Positions 12,587-23,239 of a stretch of 64,000 nt of DNA are shown here, one piece after another. Within the stretch, counting starts at the first letter, position 1. Every line of letters begins with the position of its first letter. This stretch comes from Prorocentrum cordatum (Eukaryota; Sar; Dinophyceae; Prorocentrales; Prorocentraceae): NCBI GenBank assembly GCA_963575745.1, contig CAUYUJ010016688.1, forward strand, positions 192,000-255,999, written 5' to 3'. The notes under the pieces are model-generated. The model saw only the letters and a list, made by a program, of their open reading frames with translations. It did not search any database and was not told where the DNA came from. A program made the translations under genes and the position numbers.

Positions 12587-14570
12587 AGTGGGCCAGCTTA
12601 GCTTCGGCGTCTGACAGTACGGGCCACGCGCCAGCGTTGTATAGTCGTCCGGACAGAACTAGACTATCTGCGAGCACGAGCCTATGGGCGAGGTCTAGTT
12701 CGTCCGTTGCAAAAACGCGGCGTCGAAGTACCTGTAGTGACGAGACAGTGGTAGCCGCGCGGTAGCGAATCTCGGGCGCCATAGCAGTGCCTGCATCGAA
12801 TACGGAACCCAGATGCACATAGTTGTGTACGATCGGCGCACGAAGCGGTCCAAGTACGTCCGATACGCCACAAATGTGCCCATCATGCTCGTGCCACGCC
12901 GCATGCCGCGCACGCTTGGTACCGTGTCCACGCCACATGATGAGTGCTGCAGTTTTGGAGGGTCCGAGGTTCAAAATGTGTCCACACCGTGCAAACGCGT
13001 CTGAGACAATGACCAGGCAACTGGGCAGGGCCCCGTAAATCTGGTCAGCGGGCATAATGTGGATCACGGTGCCGTCGTCTGCATATGAGATTTCGACCAA
13101 AGGGAGCTCTGCGGGGGGCCTGTCATCGGGGCCCTCGGCGTTGAGTGCTGTGAGGGATCTCTGGGTGGCCCTCGGGAGCATGTAGGGATAACCAGCGGTC
13201 AGAAGCTTTTCACGCACCTCCTGCATACACTCAGCCATCTGTATCTCGAAGAGCACATCAGCGAGAGGTTGGCCGGGGAAGAAGGAGCGTTGAGGGAGCG
13301 AAACCTGTCCTGATCCTTCACACACGAACCAGGGTGCCTGATAGCACTGCTCGACCTGGGCGACGGTGTGAGGGTCGACGTCGGATCGGGTGAGAGCCGC
13401 AGCTCTCTGTCGGAGTCGGTCGGTTAGTTGCTGCATGGCAGAGGGCGGTAAGCCTGCTGCACGAACAATGGCGGCAACCGATATGTCGTCGAGGTCGGAA
13501 TCGCGATGGGCACGCACCACGAGCTCACGAATGGCCCTGTAGAAGGCCTGTACGACGTCCAGAAAGAGAGCACCAAATGTTTGCCGTCTGATCTTGGCTA
13601 GTGACTGTGCAACTCGCAACACCAAAGACGCATGCGTGGTCCCTCGGCCTGGTAACCCACCGAACTGTGTTTCCCCCGCCTCAGAGGCCAAAAATGGTAG
13701 TAGTCGGGACCGAAGGCATCTGCGAGACGCCTTGCCGAGTTGTGACGAGACCAAAATGGACCTGGAACTGGAGCACTTCGTCGGGTCGGCTTGCCCAGAC
13801 TTGATAAGGTCCCGATAAAATCCACCTTTCCATTGAATCGGCTCTACCAGTGTAAGGGCAAACTTGAGCTGTAGAGGGTAGTAGTATTCGGCGATCAATG
13901 TCGGGTGGGCCTTCAAGAGGCCGCCTGCAATGCCATCGCATCCTGGGGCAGACCGTCGCGCCTGTCGGCACGAGAACTGGAACTCGGCGAGGGTGGGTAT
14001 AGCTGACAAGCTGACGGGCTCGGCAGACATGCGCGCATATGGGGTACGCCCAAAGTGTCCTGCGAACGTAGGCACGTCTGTAACGGGCAACGTAGCTGCG
14101 TGCTCGAGTCCTGCGAAGTGCTGCTGCCAACGCTGTGCAACCTGTCGTTCCGAGTCGATCGATTGACCTGCAAGATCCTGTAAAGCAGGAAGGACTCGCT
14201 CGAATCGACGTCTCTTAGACCCTGCACCGATCCGACGCAGCGCGGCATATGCCTCGGCAAACTGGCGTCGGTCCCAAGCTGTACGCACCCCTTTGGCAAT
14301 GTTGGCACAGTGCCAAGCCGAGTCAAGTCCCGTGGATGTCTGTATGGCGTACGCGCCCCCCCGAAGAAAGACCAGATTGAGTGCCCAAAAGACTCCGGTC
14401 CACGCCAGGTAGAACCGCAACATCATATCCAGGTCATACCGTAGGTCCCTGGGGGCCTCAGCCAGCTCGTGCAACGTGGGAAGACGCCCAACGTAGCGCA
14501 AACCGACGACATGGTCGGTCGTAAACGGGGGTAGGCTGATTTTCCCGCTGGGCGACTGTAGTGGGACCAT
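12399..14570 (-). CDS. LINE-1 reverse transcriptase
   Basis: This 723-codon frame contains a LINE-type RT. SAPGCDGIAGG (residues 207-217) matches the SPGPDGI-type motif. FLDVVQAF (336-343) is motif A with Asp338. FFPGQPLADVLF (430-441) stands for motif B. SYADDG (495-500) is motif C with both Asp. GHILN and LNLGPSKT follow. Catalytic residues look intact. From about residue 640 the reading leaves the conserved sequence and the protein appears to continue in the frame that opens at 12586. The first Met (14570) is only the first in this frame; the translated product probably continues from the endonuclease. Confidence 0.88.
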   Translation of the reverse strand: MVPLQSPSGKISLPPFTTDHVVGLRYVGRLPTLHELAEAPRDLRYDLDMMLRFYLAWTGVFWALNLVFLRGGAYAIQTSTGLDSAWHCANIAKGVRTAWDRRQFAEAYAALRRIGAGSKRRRFERVLPALQDLAGQSIDSERQVAQRWQQHFAGLEHAATLPVTDVPTFAGHFGRTPYARMSAEPVSLSAIPTLAEFQFSCRQARRSAPGCDGIAGGLLKAHPTLIAEYYYPLQLKFALTLVEPIQWKGGFYRDLIKSGQADPTKCSSSRSILVSSQLGKASRRCLRSRLLPFLASEAGETQFGGLPGRGTTHASLVLRVAQSLAKIRRQTFGALFLDVVQAFYRAIRELVVRAHRDSDLDDISVAAIVRAAGLPPSAMQQLTDRLRQRAAALTRSDVDPHTVAQVEQCYQAPWFVCEGSGQVSLPQRSFFPGQPLADVLFEIQMAECMQEVREKLLTAGYPYMLPRATQRSLTALNAEGPDDRPPAELPLVEISYADDGTVIHIMPADQIYGALPSCLVIVSDAFARCGHILNLGPSKTAALIMWRGHGTKRARHAAWHEHDGHICGVSDVLGPLRAPIVHNYVHLGSVFDAGTAMAPEIRYRAATTVSSLQVLRRRVFATDELDLAHRLVLADSLVLSGRLYNAGAWPVLSDAEAKLAHYEGISRSCPCSVLRGRVSGVRRSGACQVTQAGPCYPTTCCTTPAIGFTVSYRAPAGLFGCGS

Positions 14571-15480
14571 GAAAGCTTTCGTCGCATCCAGTACGCTGTC
14601 AGTCGCCTGCGCAATCCTACGGCAGCACTGTAGTAGAGGTAGGTGGGAGGGCCCGTCGCGATATGAGAACCTCCTGCAGTGTATTCTGTGACAGAACCAT
14701 TCTCCCGCATAGCGTCCGAGGCCCAGGCCACAAAGGCAGTAGCAAGCAGCAGTCGCGACAAACTGGACCTTAGGTATCGTAGTGCACGACGGCCATGCAT
14801 GCGCTGATCCATGAGGTCCAGAGAGCCCTGGGAGAGCCAGCTATGTTGTGGCGTGCGGCCGGACAATGACGCTTTAGGCGGGAAGGCTAACTCAGCCGCC
14901 GCAAGCAAGGCCGCATTCAAATGTGCAGCATGGTCGTCCGGGTGCATGGAGAAGGGGGGCTGGGGCACCATTTGTAGGGCCTGTGCAAAGGCCTGCTGAC
15001 AGTCAGGGTCGTCATACTTCGATATGTCGTGTCGAGACCGTGGCCATAGCAAGGCAGGTTCGTACCGATCGGCATGGCATATACGCATGTAAGCTGTGAC
15101 CACGAAGTGATCGTCCCGACGTAGTGACAAATCGAGATCGACATCGACACCCTGATGTACCACGCTGTTGATCTGTCCGATGGGGGTGGTAATGTAGTCG
15201 ATGCGACGTCTAGGTGTTTGACCCTGGGCCCCAGGCGGTAACCATGTGCCGTGTACCCCAGAGTACGACGGCAAAAACGTAGATACTGCACACTGCTCGG
15301 TATCCCGAAGAAACTTATGGAAGCACATTCCATTGAAGTTTTCAACCTCGGGCGCCACATCACCCACTGAGTCTGACACTTGTGAGCCCACCGTGGCATT
15401 CGCATCAAGCAGGCAGTACAACGGCGCTGGCTGAGCCCGAGCAGAGAGAACTGACGCAACCTGATCCCACCATCCTCGAA
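14423..15480 (-). CDS. LINE-1 endonuclease (partial), C-terminal half
   Basis: This is the C-terminal half of an exonuclease/endonuclease/phosphatase-fold domain, which nicks target DNA to prime reverse transcription. Visible motifs, in order, are LLDANATVG (in the place of the GDFN motif), RRRIDYI (the DYI motif) and RRDDHFVV (in the place of the catalytic SDH). It is followed by about 200 residues linking to RT. The start is lost in the N gap. The frame ends at 14423, while the RT frame opens at or before 14570 in a different phase, so endonuclease and RT overlap with a one-base frame change. This may be a programmed shift, an indel or an assembly error. Confidence 0.8.
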
Positions 15481-15580
15481 NNNNNNNNNNNNNNNNNNNN
15501 NNNNNNNNNNNNNNNNNNNNNNNNNNNNNNNNNNNNNNNNNNNNNNNNNNNNNNNNNNNNNNNNNNNNNNNNNNNNNNNN
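15481..15580. other. assembly gap (100 N)
   Basis: One hundred N in a row, the usual scaffold spacer. It removes the 5' part of LINE-1. Sequence on its two sides need not be adjacent in the genome. Confidence 0.99.
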
Positions 15581-15748
15581 CGACGACAATCAACAACGAC
15601 AATAATAACAACAATAACAACAACAGCAACAACAGCAGCACAAACAATTACACCATCAACAACCAACAACCAACAACCACAACCACAACAACAACAACAA
15701 CAACACCAACAACAATAACAATCACCACAACAACAACGCAACAAACAT
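15581..15748 (+). repeat. (CAA)n array
   Basis: CAA/AAC triplets with ACC and AGC variants. It directly follows the gap, so the gap is probably a collapsed repeat. Confidence 0.95.
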
Positions 15749-16222
15749 AGTTAATCCTCACCACGGATGCCCATTTGAGCCAAGCACCGGGAGACAATGA
15801 ATGACCGCTCGGCCCCCTCACTCTGATGTTCGGCGAAGCGCAAGGACGGAGGAAGTGTAGGGCTGTCTACGGGACTGCTCCTGGCGTAGAGCAATTCCCA
15901 AGTGGCACTCCAGGGCAGCATTTCGGTGGCGAGCCTGGGGGGGAGTGAGAAGGGCGGGCCTTCTCCGAAGGATCGGAAGTCCCAGGATCTCCTGAACATT
16001 TGTCTAGGACTTCCCCGAAGACGCGTAAAACAATATTTCAAAAGGCGCGAGAGGGCTTCTGAGAAGTTCCGCCGCCTTCTGAGAAGGCCTTTTCCTTCTC
16101 ACTTTCCCCCCTCGCTCGCCGCCGAGGCTTTTTCTTCTTCCCTGGATGGGGGATGGGAGCTTTTGGGCGGCTGCCGGCGCTCTCCCCCCCCCCCCTCTTA
16201 AGCCACCGCCGGGGCCCCCCAG
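15749..16222. other. unassigned unique sequence
   Basis: No domain is seen on either strand. It ends in a C-rich run (16185-16222) that could be the pyrimidine tract of a splice acceptor before 16223. Confidence 0.4.
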
Positions 16223-16290
16223 GCCCCGAAGCGCAGCGACTTCTCGGAGCACCTCTACCAGAACCTGGAGGAGTACCTGAAGGCCGCCAG
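16223..16290 (+). CDS. exon-like segment
   Basis: After CCCCCCAG the frame reads APKRSDFSEHLYQNLEEYLK and then AAR, with G/C at nearly all third positions and a plausible helical, charged composition. A GGA array begins about 30 bp further on. There is no GT donor at the expected place, though dinoflagellate introns can use non-GT donors. No family is recognised. Confidence 0.4.
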
Positions 16291-16318
16291 GGGGGGCTCG
16301 AGGATCGAGGATCAGGGA

Positions 16319-16357
16319 GGGTCGAGGAGGATCGGATCGAGGAGGAGGAGCAGGAGG

Positions 16358-16393
<36 letters not shown>

Positions 16394-16470
16394 AGGAGGA
16401 GGAGGAGGAGGAGGAGGAGGAGCAGGAGGAGGAGGAGGAGGAGGAGGAGGAAGAGGAGGAGGAGGAGGAT
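16319..16470 (+). repeat. (GGA)n array with GGAGCA variants
   Basis: GGA triplets mixed with GGAGCA hexamers, interrupted once near 16450. Confidence 0.96.
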
Positions 16471-16773
16471 CGGGGGCAGCGACACGGGGGGGAGACCTGC
16501 ACGGCGGGGGGGGGGGGGGCAGCGCCCCCCGATATCGCCCAGGACTCGCGCCGATGGGGGCCTCCATGGGTGCCCCCGCAGACACGCCGAGGAGCCTGCG
16601 GCACGTCGCCGTCGGGGGCCTGCCGCCAGCATCCCTCGGCGATTTTGTCTTGGTGCCGAGGCAGGCTCGATGCCTCCGCCCCCGAGCCAGCCCCCCGCGG
16701 CCTGGCCCCATTCAGGGAGGCGGCTGGAAGGGTACGGGGGTCGGGGTCGGCGCCCGCGGCGCACCTCTCCCCT
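16471..16773. other. GC-rich spacer, no gene recognised
   Basis: Contains a G run (about 16508-16520). Frames are open by composition only. Confidence 0.4.
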
Positions 16774-16806
<33 letters not shown>

Positions 16807-16868
16807 CTCTCTCTCTCTCTCTCTCTCTCTTTTTGCTTTTTTGTTTCCTCTCTCTCTCTCTCTCTCTC
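16774..16868 (+). repeat. (CT)n array
   Basis: CT dinucleotides with two T-rich interruptions. Confidence 0.96.
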
Positions 16869-17358
16869 CCCCTCTCTGGCCACAGGAGGGCAGCCCGCCC
16901 TGGCGCCCATGAGCACAGGCGTGGGGAGCGCCAGGGCGCCCCCGGCACAGAGCAGGAAGTGCGGCGACGGGCGTGGCAGCCGGAGGGGCGGCGGGGAGGA
17001 GGCCCTGAGCCTTCCCTCTTCCCACTTGTTGGGTTCCCTCGTCCTTTGACGAAGAGGACGAGAGACCCCGAACCAGCGTGAACACTCGTCTGGCCTGGAG
17101 GTTGGCAGGGCCGATATTTTCGACCGGCGCAAGAAGCCTGGACCTCGTCGACCTGCAGTAGCACAAGAGCTGGTGGCTGACACAGTCGCTGGGCCAGGGA
17201 GGCTTGACGCTGACCACTCGCGAGCCTGCGCGCCAATGCGGGCCCATATCCGGGGACAAAAGAATGACTTAACAATTCGCCGTCGGAGGTTCGCGCGGAT
17301 TTCTCTGAAGTTTTGCCTGCAATTGGAGCCTTGTGCGTGCACCTTCGTAATCTAGCTT
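16869..17358. other. unassigned sequence 5' of the DIRS-like element
   Basis: Mixed unique sequence with no motif seen. It ends where the 5' direct repeat of the DIRS-like element begins. Confidence 0.4.
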
Positions 17359-17446
17359 GGGAGTGCGTGCGCAGAAATGTTTGTTGATCAGGTCCTGTCG
17401 CTCCCCCTGTCTCCTGACATAGCCTTTGGCTCCCGAGATAAGCCGG
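17359..17446 (+). repeat. 5' direct repeat of DIRS-like element
   Basis: Eighty-eight bases starting GGGAGTGCGTGCGCAGAAAT. By hand alignment 80 of 88 positions match 24118-24205, and a third related copy starts at 24387. Both copies share TAGCCTTTGGCTCCCGAGAT near the end. Confidence 0.85.
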
Positions 17447-19313
17447 GGAGCGGGGAGGCCAGCCGCTGGATGCTCAGCCCAAGTCCGGCCCTTCGGCAGT
17501 GGGCCGTGCTCGTTCTTCTGGCGAGCCTGCCTGAGGTGCGGCGGCTGGCGCCCGAGGCCGAGCGGCCCGCGCCGCCTGCGCCCGAGGGCCCGGCTGTGCG
17601 CGAGATCGTGGCGGACACGGTCAGCGAGCTCGGGGCCTGCTGGGGCGGCGGGCCGTGGCCCCCACCTGGCGGTGGGAGCTCGCGAGCCCGAGCCACGGGA
17701 GACCGGCCCGCAGGCCGTGCCGGCGGAGTGCGTGTGCGAGCGTCCGGAGTGCGAGTCGCCAGAGGGCTGGTGGTTGGGCTGGGCGCTGGGCTGTGTGTCG
17801 TTCGGGCTGCAGCTGCACGGCTGGTGGCAGAGGCGCCGGCGCGATGGCGCTGCTCCCGAGGAATGCTCGCCTGGTGACGGAGACAGGCGGCGTCGGCACC
17901 GAAGAGGCCACACTGCCTAGGCTCAGGCCTGGTCAGCTGGTGGCCGTGAAGTACTAGGGGAACCCGTTGTGGCACGAGCGGCTGCTGATCGGGTCGAGCG
18001 CCGAGGCGCTCGGGACGCTGCCGGGCTGGAACTGGCGCGCGATGACCCCCGACGGCGACGAGTACGAGGAGGCGCTGGACGGCAGCCAGCCAGGGTCTCA
18101 TCGGCTCTGCATGCTCGGGTTCGACGGCTCGCCTCCCCGTCTGCTGCGGGGGAAGTTGTACAGGTTTACGGAGCACCCCACGGACGAGCAGCTGGTGAGG
18201 AAGGCCGTCGAGCACTTCTGCGCGCAGGCGCACGCGGGCACCCCACAGCCGCCGCCCGCAGACTTCGTGGACAGCACGCACGGGGAGCGTGGTGGCGCTG
18301 CCGGCTGGCGCGCTCAGGGACATGGATGCTGCCCTGGTGCCGTTGGAGCCTGCTGGTGGTGCCGCGGGGGCCGTCGTTCGCCCCTTTCAGGCGGGCGCCG
18401 CCTGGCTTCTGCTGCATCGTGTGCGGCTTCGAGGGGCCCGACGCAGTGGGCTTCGAGGTTGATCCAGTCGAGGACGTCGATGTCGGCGTGAGCGAGCAGG
18501 CGATGATGAAGCAGTACGATGGCGGGCTCTTCGTGAAGTGCATCCTTGTCCCGCGGTCGGAGGCCGACTCAAGCGTGAGCCAGCTGCTCGATCAGGCTTC
18601 AGCATCGGCCAGGCCTTCGGCGGTGGTCGAAGTGGAGACGGGCGGCAAGGGCACGGACACACCTCGCGAGGATGGCCCTGGGCAGGCGCCCGACGAGTGT
18701 CGCGCCCTGCGGATGGACTATGATCCTCGTTGCGAGAGGGTTAAGCAGTGGCGACAGGTGTGTCTGGAGTCTCGGACCGAGAGCTCTGGAGTGATAGGCC
18801 TGTTGAGGGGCCGGCGTCGCTGCTGCACCGGATGAACCAGACGGCTCGGGACGGGGGAAACCCCGAGATGTGGCTGGCAGACTTCTGCAGGGATCGTCGG
18901 ATTGAGAAGAACGACAGGGTGCATCAGAGCTTCATAATCTGATCGAGGTTGTGTACATCGGAGGGACTTTCGACCAGCTGAATATGCCAGCCTTGCAGCG
19001 TTTCGAGCGCATCAGCCGTCGGATCCCCTCGATCGTGGACGCCTACAATGGGACGGGGGGGCCCTCCTGGCGCATGGCCCGTCGCTGCGAGGGAGTGGGC
19101 GGCGCGCTGGACAGCGCGTCGCCGGCCCTGCGGCAGTGGGGCATCGAGAAGGCGAAGGGCGAGAACGAGCTGAACACCGCCCGCACTCGGAGCCTCCGAC
19201 GAGCGGGCGGCGAGGAGGAAGACGGGAACGGCGACGAGACCGAGAAGGCGGAGGGCGGTGCAGGGCGCGGCGGCGGCCGCGGTCGCGGCCGCGGCTCCGC
19301 CGGGAAGCAATGA
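17377..19313 (+). pseudogene. DIRS-like gag region, frame-broken
   Basis: Coding traces lie in several frames. About 17680-17870 holds a Trp-rich stretch (EGWWLGWALGCVSFGLQLHG). The frame at 17967-18290 reads HERLLIGSSAEALGTLPGWN and then a Glu/Asp-rich segment. The frame at 18951-19313 reads IGGTFDQLNMPALQRFERIS and ends in an Arg/Gly-rich tail (GRGRGRG). A basic Gly/Arg tail fits a nucleic-acid-binding capsid protein. A TAG at about 17955 and several phase changes break it. That this is the gag is inferred from its position upstream of RT. Confidence 0.5.
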
Positions 19314-19656
19314 TGGGCCAGGAGGCCCGTGCGTCCGCTTCCAGCCCGGGCCCCCCTCGAGTGGGGGCAGGCCGCGCCGCGCCATCGTAGGGGAGCAGAG
19401 ACGCGTTCCCCTTGCCGCTGGAGGCGGCACCTCTGCGACCCAATCGGCGGGGCGGCAGGCGGCCGGCGTGGTGGCGGCCCCGCCGACGACAGCGCGAACT
19501 GATTGACAACGCCCAACGGGCGCTCGATTGGACGCATGGCTTTGAGCTCGGGCATGAGGCTCAGCCGGAGTGTGATGATCTGCAGCGGGACGTGAGGCAG
19601 TACGTGCATGGGCTGGCCCAGGGCGAGCAGCGCGCGCGCCGTGGCCTCGACGTCCC
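19314..19656. other. gag-pol junction of DIRS-like element
   Basis: GC-rich, open in several frames, without a clear motif. It probably holds the decayed end of gag and the start of pol. Confidence 0.35.
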
Positions 19657-20931
19657 GTGAGCGCAAGTGGCCCTGAGGGAGTTCCTGCGCGGCCGTTGCC
19701 TGTGTGGCGCGCGGGCGGCCGACGACTCACTGGTGCCCTTCCAACAAGGCCGGCTGTCGCTACCCGAGACGGTGGGGGCTCTCTTTTCATCGGCGACGTC
19801 TGCGGCAAGCGGGGCCACTATTTCTTGGGGCGGGAGGGCGAGCGCATGCTTGAGCCCGTCGGCGAGGCCGAGGCCGACCTCGCGCGCGACGGCGCGCAGT
19901 GCTATTGCGATCTCGCCTTGGTGAACCACGAGACCGCGTGCGCTACCTGTTTGAAGGCGTTGATGGCGCGGGGCCTTCTCCACTTCACGCCGCGGCCGCT
20001 CGAGATGGTCGGCGTCTTCTGCGCGTGGAAGAAAAGCCGCGAACGCCAGCGACTCATCCGCGATGCTCGGCGCTCCAAACAGCGTTTCAGGCGGCCACTC
20101 AGCGTGGGCCTGATCACCGCGGAGAGCTTGAGCGGCATCGAGCTCGACCTGGGCGCCAGCGAGAAGCCCGAGAACGAGCTGGTGGGCAAGCTTTGCGAGA
20201 GCCTGTCCGTCGCGGTGGGGATAGCGGGCGAGAGACGCGTTCCACCGATTGCGAACGCCCTTGTTCTTGCAACGCCACTTCTGCTTCCCTCCAGCGCGGA
20301 GCGGAGCCCTGGGGCTCGCAGGCAAGACGGTGGAAAGTGGCAAGTGCCGACGGGCAACGAGCAGGTCTGGCCCTGCCCAGCGGCCTTCCCGATGGGTTTC
20401 TCGTGGAGCCTGTTGCACCGCCAGGTGTCGGGGAAGGAGCTTGCGGGAAGTTTCGAGCCCCTCGGCGTGGATGCTCTGCTGCGGGATCTCGGGCGGCCGC
20501 CAGTGCTGGGCCGCGAGCAGCAGGGCCCCCTCCGAAACTGCATCTACGTCGACAACGCGGGCGTGCTGGGAACGGACAGGGCCAGAGTTGTGAAGACGCT
20601 CGAAGGCGTGACCGACGCTTCCACCCAGAAGGGGCTGCTGGCTCACGAGCAATCCGCCGCCTCTGGGACCGCGGAGGTGCTGGGCGCGGAGATCGACGGG
20701 CGGCTGATGCAGATCCGCGCGTCGGGCAAGAGGCGGCCGCGGGCCCGGCAGGCCATCGCGGGGCTGCTCCAGCGCGGGCGCGGCGCGGGCAGTGCGCTGG
20801 AGGCGTTGCTGGGGCATCTCACGTTCCTGGCGATATCGCGGCGGCCCGCGCTGGCCTGCTTCCACGCCTGCTACGCTTTCGTTCAGAAACAGCTACTTCC
20901 ATGTGAAACCTCGGTGGCCAAGTGTGATTGA
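19657..20931 (+). pseudogene. DIRS-like reverse transcriptase
   Basis: This 424-codon frame contains an LTR/DIRS-type RT. KKSRERQRLIRDARR (residues 125-139) is the fingers motif with the conserved Arg-Leu-Ile-x-Asp-x-Arg pattern. FPMGFSWSLLH (244-254) is motif B. CIYVDNAGVLG (295-305) is motif C, with Asn in the second Asp position of YVDD. LTFLAISRRPALACFH follows as thumb/connection. I could not place motif A with its catalytic Asp; the stretch at residues 165-235 looks scrambled and may hold two compensating indels. Residues 70-100 include a CxxC pair (CATC). RNase H continues in another frame after 20928. Confidence 0.72.
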
Positions 20932-21609
20932 GGAGCTTCGGGTGTTCTCTGGCTTGGTCGTGTTTCTTTGCAGTGATTGGTCACGACCTTGGAATCAGCT
21001 CGCCGTTGCGCCGGATGCTTCGAAATACGGCCTCTGCGGCGCCGAGGCGTGGTAGCCCCTTGAGCTGGTTCAAGAGACTGGTCTGCGTCGCGAGAGGGAC
21101 AGGTTCTTGGCGCCTGAAGCTGCGAATCCCCGCGCGTCAGCCCTGGGGGGAGGGTCGCGTCGGATGAACCCCTGAGGGCCTGCTGAGCCGTGCCGAGAGT
21201 GTCTTAGGAGATGGAGGATCTTTAGGTTTGAGGGCGGCGCTGCCCCCCGGCGCCCGGGACCTCGACCCTTGAGTTTTTGAAAGTTCCCCGGGTCGGTTTG
21301 GACCCGCTGTTGTGGAGCCCGACCTTATGGGGGCCCTGGCGTTGGAAACAGGGGATTGTGCACCTTGAAGCCCGCGCCCTCGCGATGAATCTCCGTGGGA
21401 TAGCTCTCCTCACCTTCGGGCGGAACCTTCGGCAGCTGTTCTTGGTACATAACATTGCGGTCAGTCTAGCTTTCGATAGATGTCGGGCAAGAGACTATCT
21501 CTTGATTCATCAAGTGCGTCGTCTCTGTAGCTACTGCCTTGCCAAGAACATGCATGCGGTTGCGCGGTGGATGCCGTCGGAGCTCAGCAGCGCCGACGGT
21601 CCTTCTTGA
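20928..21609 (+). pseudogene. DIRS-like RNase H domain, split in frames
   Basis: LAVAPDASKYGLCG at about 21000-21045 is the RNase H opening motif with its first Asp, and ends at a TAG near 21055. After about 220 bp of unclear sequence the frame at 21277-21609 reads FLVHNIAVSLAFDR and then ARWMPSELSSADGPS, matching the late RNase H pattern of a DN(M)A strand and W-x-PSE-x-N-x-ADG-PS. RNase H degrades the RNA strand after reverse transcription. The frame breaks mark this as dead. Confidence 0.65.
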
Positions 21610-22259
21610 ATTTACGACCCTTCAAAGGGGCAGTGCGCACGTCTCGGGGGGGGGGGGCGGTTAGAGGTTGATGGAGCGCGGGCCCGCGACAAGAGGTCTG
21701 CTCCAGACAAGGCCACTGTCTCCCCCTCCTTCTCTTTGCTACCAAAGTGTCCGCCACCACCGAATGGCGTAGCCTTGTTGGCTCAAACTAGCGGGCCGCG
21801 TGGCCCCTCGGGAAACAATCGAGATCCAGTTGGGCCCATCCGTGCTTCAGACAGCGATAGCGGGCCATGGCCGGCAGTTTGCCGGCCCCCGGCTGCTGAT
21901 GAGACGCCGGGCGCTGGCGGCGCCGTCCGCCGCTCCGCCTTCGAAGGCCGTTGGCCTCGCGAAGCGGGAGAGGGGGCTGGGCGCGATCCAGCGGGCGGCG
22001 GCGCGGCCGAGGCCGGGTCGCGCGCGGATGCTGCCAGGAGCTGGCCCGCCCCGAGGCTGGGGGTCGGGGGGGGGGGGCCAGCCCAACCGACGCAGGAGAC
22101 GCCGCTGGAGCAGGAACAGGGCCCCCTCGACACCCAACGCGCCGCAGCTTCAGGTCTGGCCGCTGGTCGGCAGAGCAGCCCCAGCAGCACTGGGACTACG
22201 TCCGAGGACGCCGAGCCGCCGGCCGCGAGCAGAGAACGAGTGCTCCGTCGGCGTCGCCG
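21610..22259. other. GC-rich spacer between RNase H and recombinase
   Basis: Pro/Gly/Arg-rich in every frame, with two G runs (about 21648 and 22068). It includes a possible degenerate spliced-leader match at 21766-21787. Confidence 0.4.
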
Positions 22260-23236
22260 ACGGCGGGCGTTGAACCACGTGTCGGAGGCATGCGAGCTGC
22301 TGAACACGGGGAGTGCCAGGTTCGAGCAGCGGGCCGTGCAGGAGTCGACTCGCCGACAGCACCAGGCTGAGCTGGACCGGTGGAGGGCTCTCAGCGGGAT
22401 CAGCGACCTCAAGGGCCTGAACGACGTGGAGGTCGACGAGTCGAGCGGGACTTCGTCCTGGGGGAGCAGGCCCACCGTGGGGCCAAGCTGATGGCCGCGC
22501 TGATGCACGCGGAGCCGCGGTTTGGCCGGCTCGGCGACCGCCGCGCCCCAAGGGCCTGGAGAGCTCTCAAGGGCTGGCGGCGGCTGGCCCCTGGGAGGTC
22601 GCGCCGGCCCGAGCCCCTCTGCCTCCGGGCTGGCATGGCCAACCAGATGGTGAAGCGCGGGGAGGCGCGTAGGGCGCTGTTCGTGTTGCTGTCCGTGAGC
22701 ACTTACCTGCGCCCAAGCAGCCTGCTTGCGCTGGAGCCCGAGAGCTTCCTGGCGCCGATGTCAGCCCACGGTTCCTGGAGCCTGCTGGCCCATCCGGCGG
22801 AGAGGGGAGTGCCCGACGCGATAGGCGAGTTCAACCATTCGATGATGTTAGGCAGCCCGTGGCTCAGGTTCATTGGGCCTCTCCTGCATATCTTGGCTGG
22901 TCAGGAGTCTCGGAAGGCGGTCTGGGGGTTCAGCTACTGGGAGTACCTCAGGATTTCCAACGAGTGTGGGAAGGCGCTGGGGGTGACGGTGGTGCCCTAC
23001 CAGACCCGTCACTCGGGTGCATCGATCGATCGAGAAAACCAGTGGGGACCTTCAGCGAAGTGAAGCAGCGAGGAGGGTGGGAGGCGGACAGCAGCGCGAT
23101 GAGGTACGAGATGCATGCGCGGCTCCGTCACAGCGAGCTGCGGTTTGCTTCAGGCCTCAGTCAGCACTTTCAGGAATGCGAGCGATGGCTAGAGGATGTT
23201 ATCCTGCGGGGCAATGCCGTAACGCGTTGCAGTTAG
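22260..23236 (+). pseudogene. DIRS-like tyrosine recombinase, frame-broken
   Basis: The core-binding half begins HVSEACELLNTGSARFEQRA, then ESTRRQHQAELDRW in one frame. After a phase change near 22440 the catalytic half reads KLMAALMHAEPRFGRLG, then VSTYLRPSSLLAL with the first catalytic Arg (codon at 22710), and PYQTRHSGAS (about 22998-23030) with Arg-His. After a second change near 23040 it reads EVKQRGGWEADSSAMRYEMH, whose Tyr (codon at 23105) is the likely nucleophile. The stop is at 23234-23236. Such enzymes integrate circular cDNA without target duplication. Confidence 0.75.
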
Positions 23237-23239
23237 ACG

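Larger units (their letters stand above)
10118..15480 (-). mobile_element. LINE-1: non-LTR retrotransposon with methyltransferase-like domain
   Basis: Read on the minus strand the order is apurinic-type endonuclease, reverse transcriptase, zinc fingers, methyltransferase-like domain. The 5' end runs into the assembly gap, so any ORF1 and the first half of the endonuclease are missing. Reading frames are long: apart from two frame changes (near 14570-14423 and near 12590) I see no internal stop. It is much better preserved than LINE-2. The endonuclease plus RT layout is that of LINE elements; the extra methyltransferase-like domain is unusual for LINEs in general. Confidence 0.88.

Noticed and set aside
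15760-15790. TTGAGCCAAG as a possible minus-strand spliced leader
   Set aside because: Only about nine bases match and the CCGTAGCCAT half is absent.
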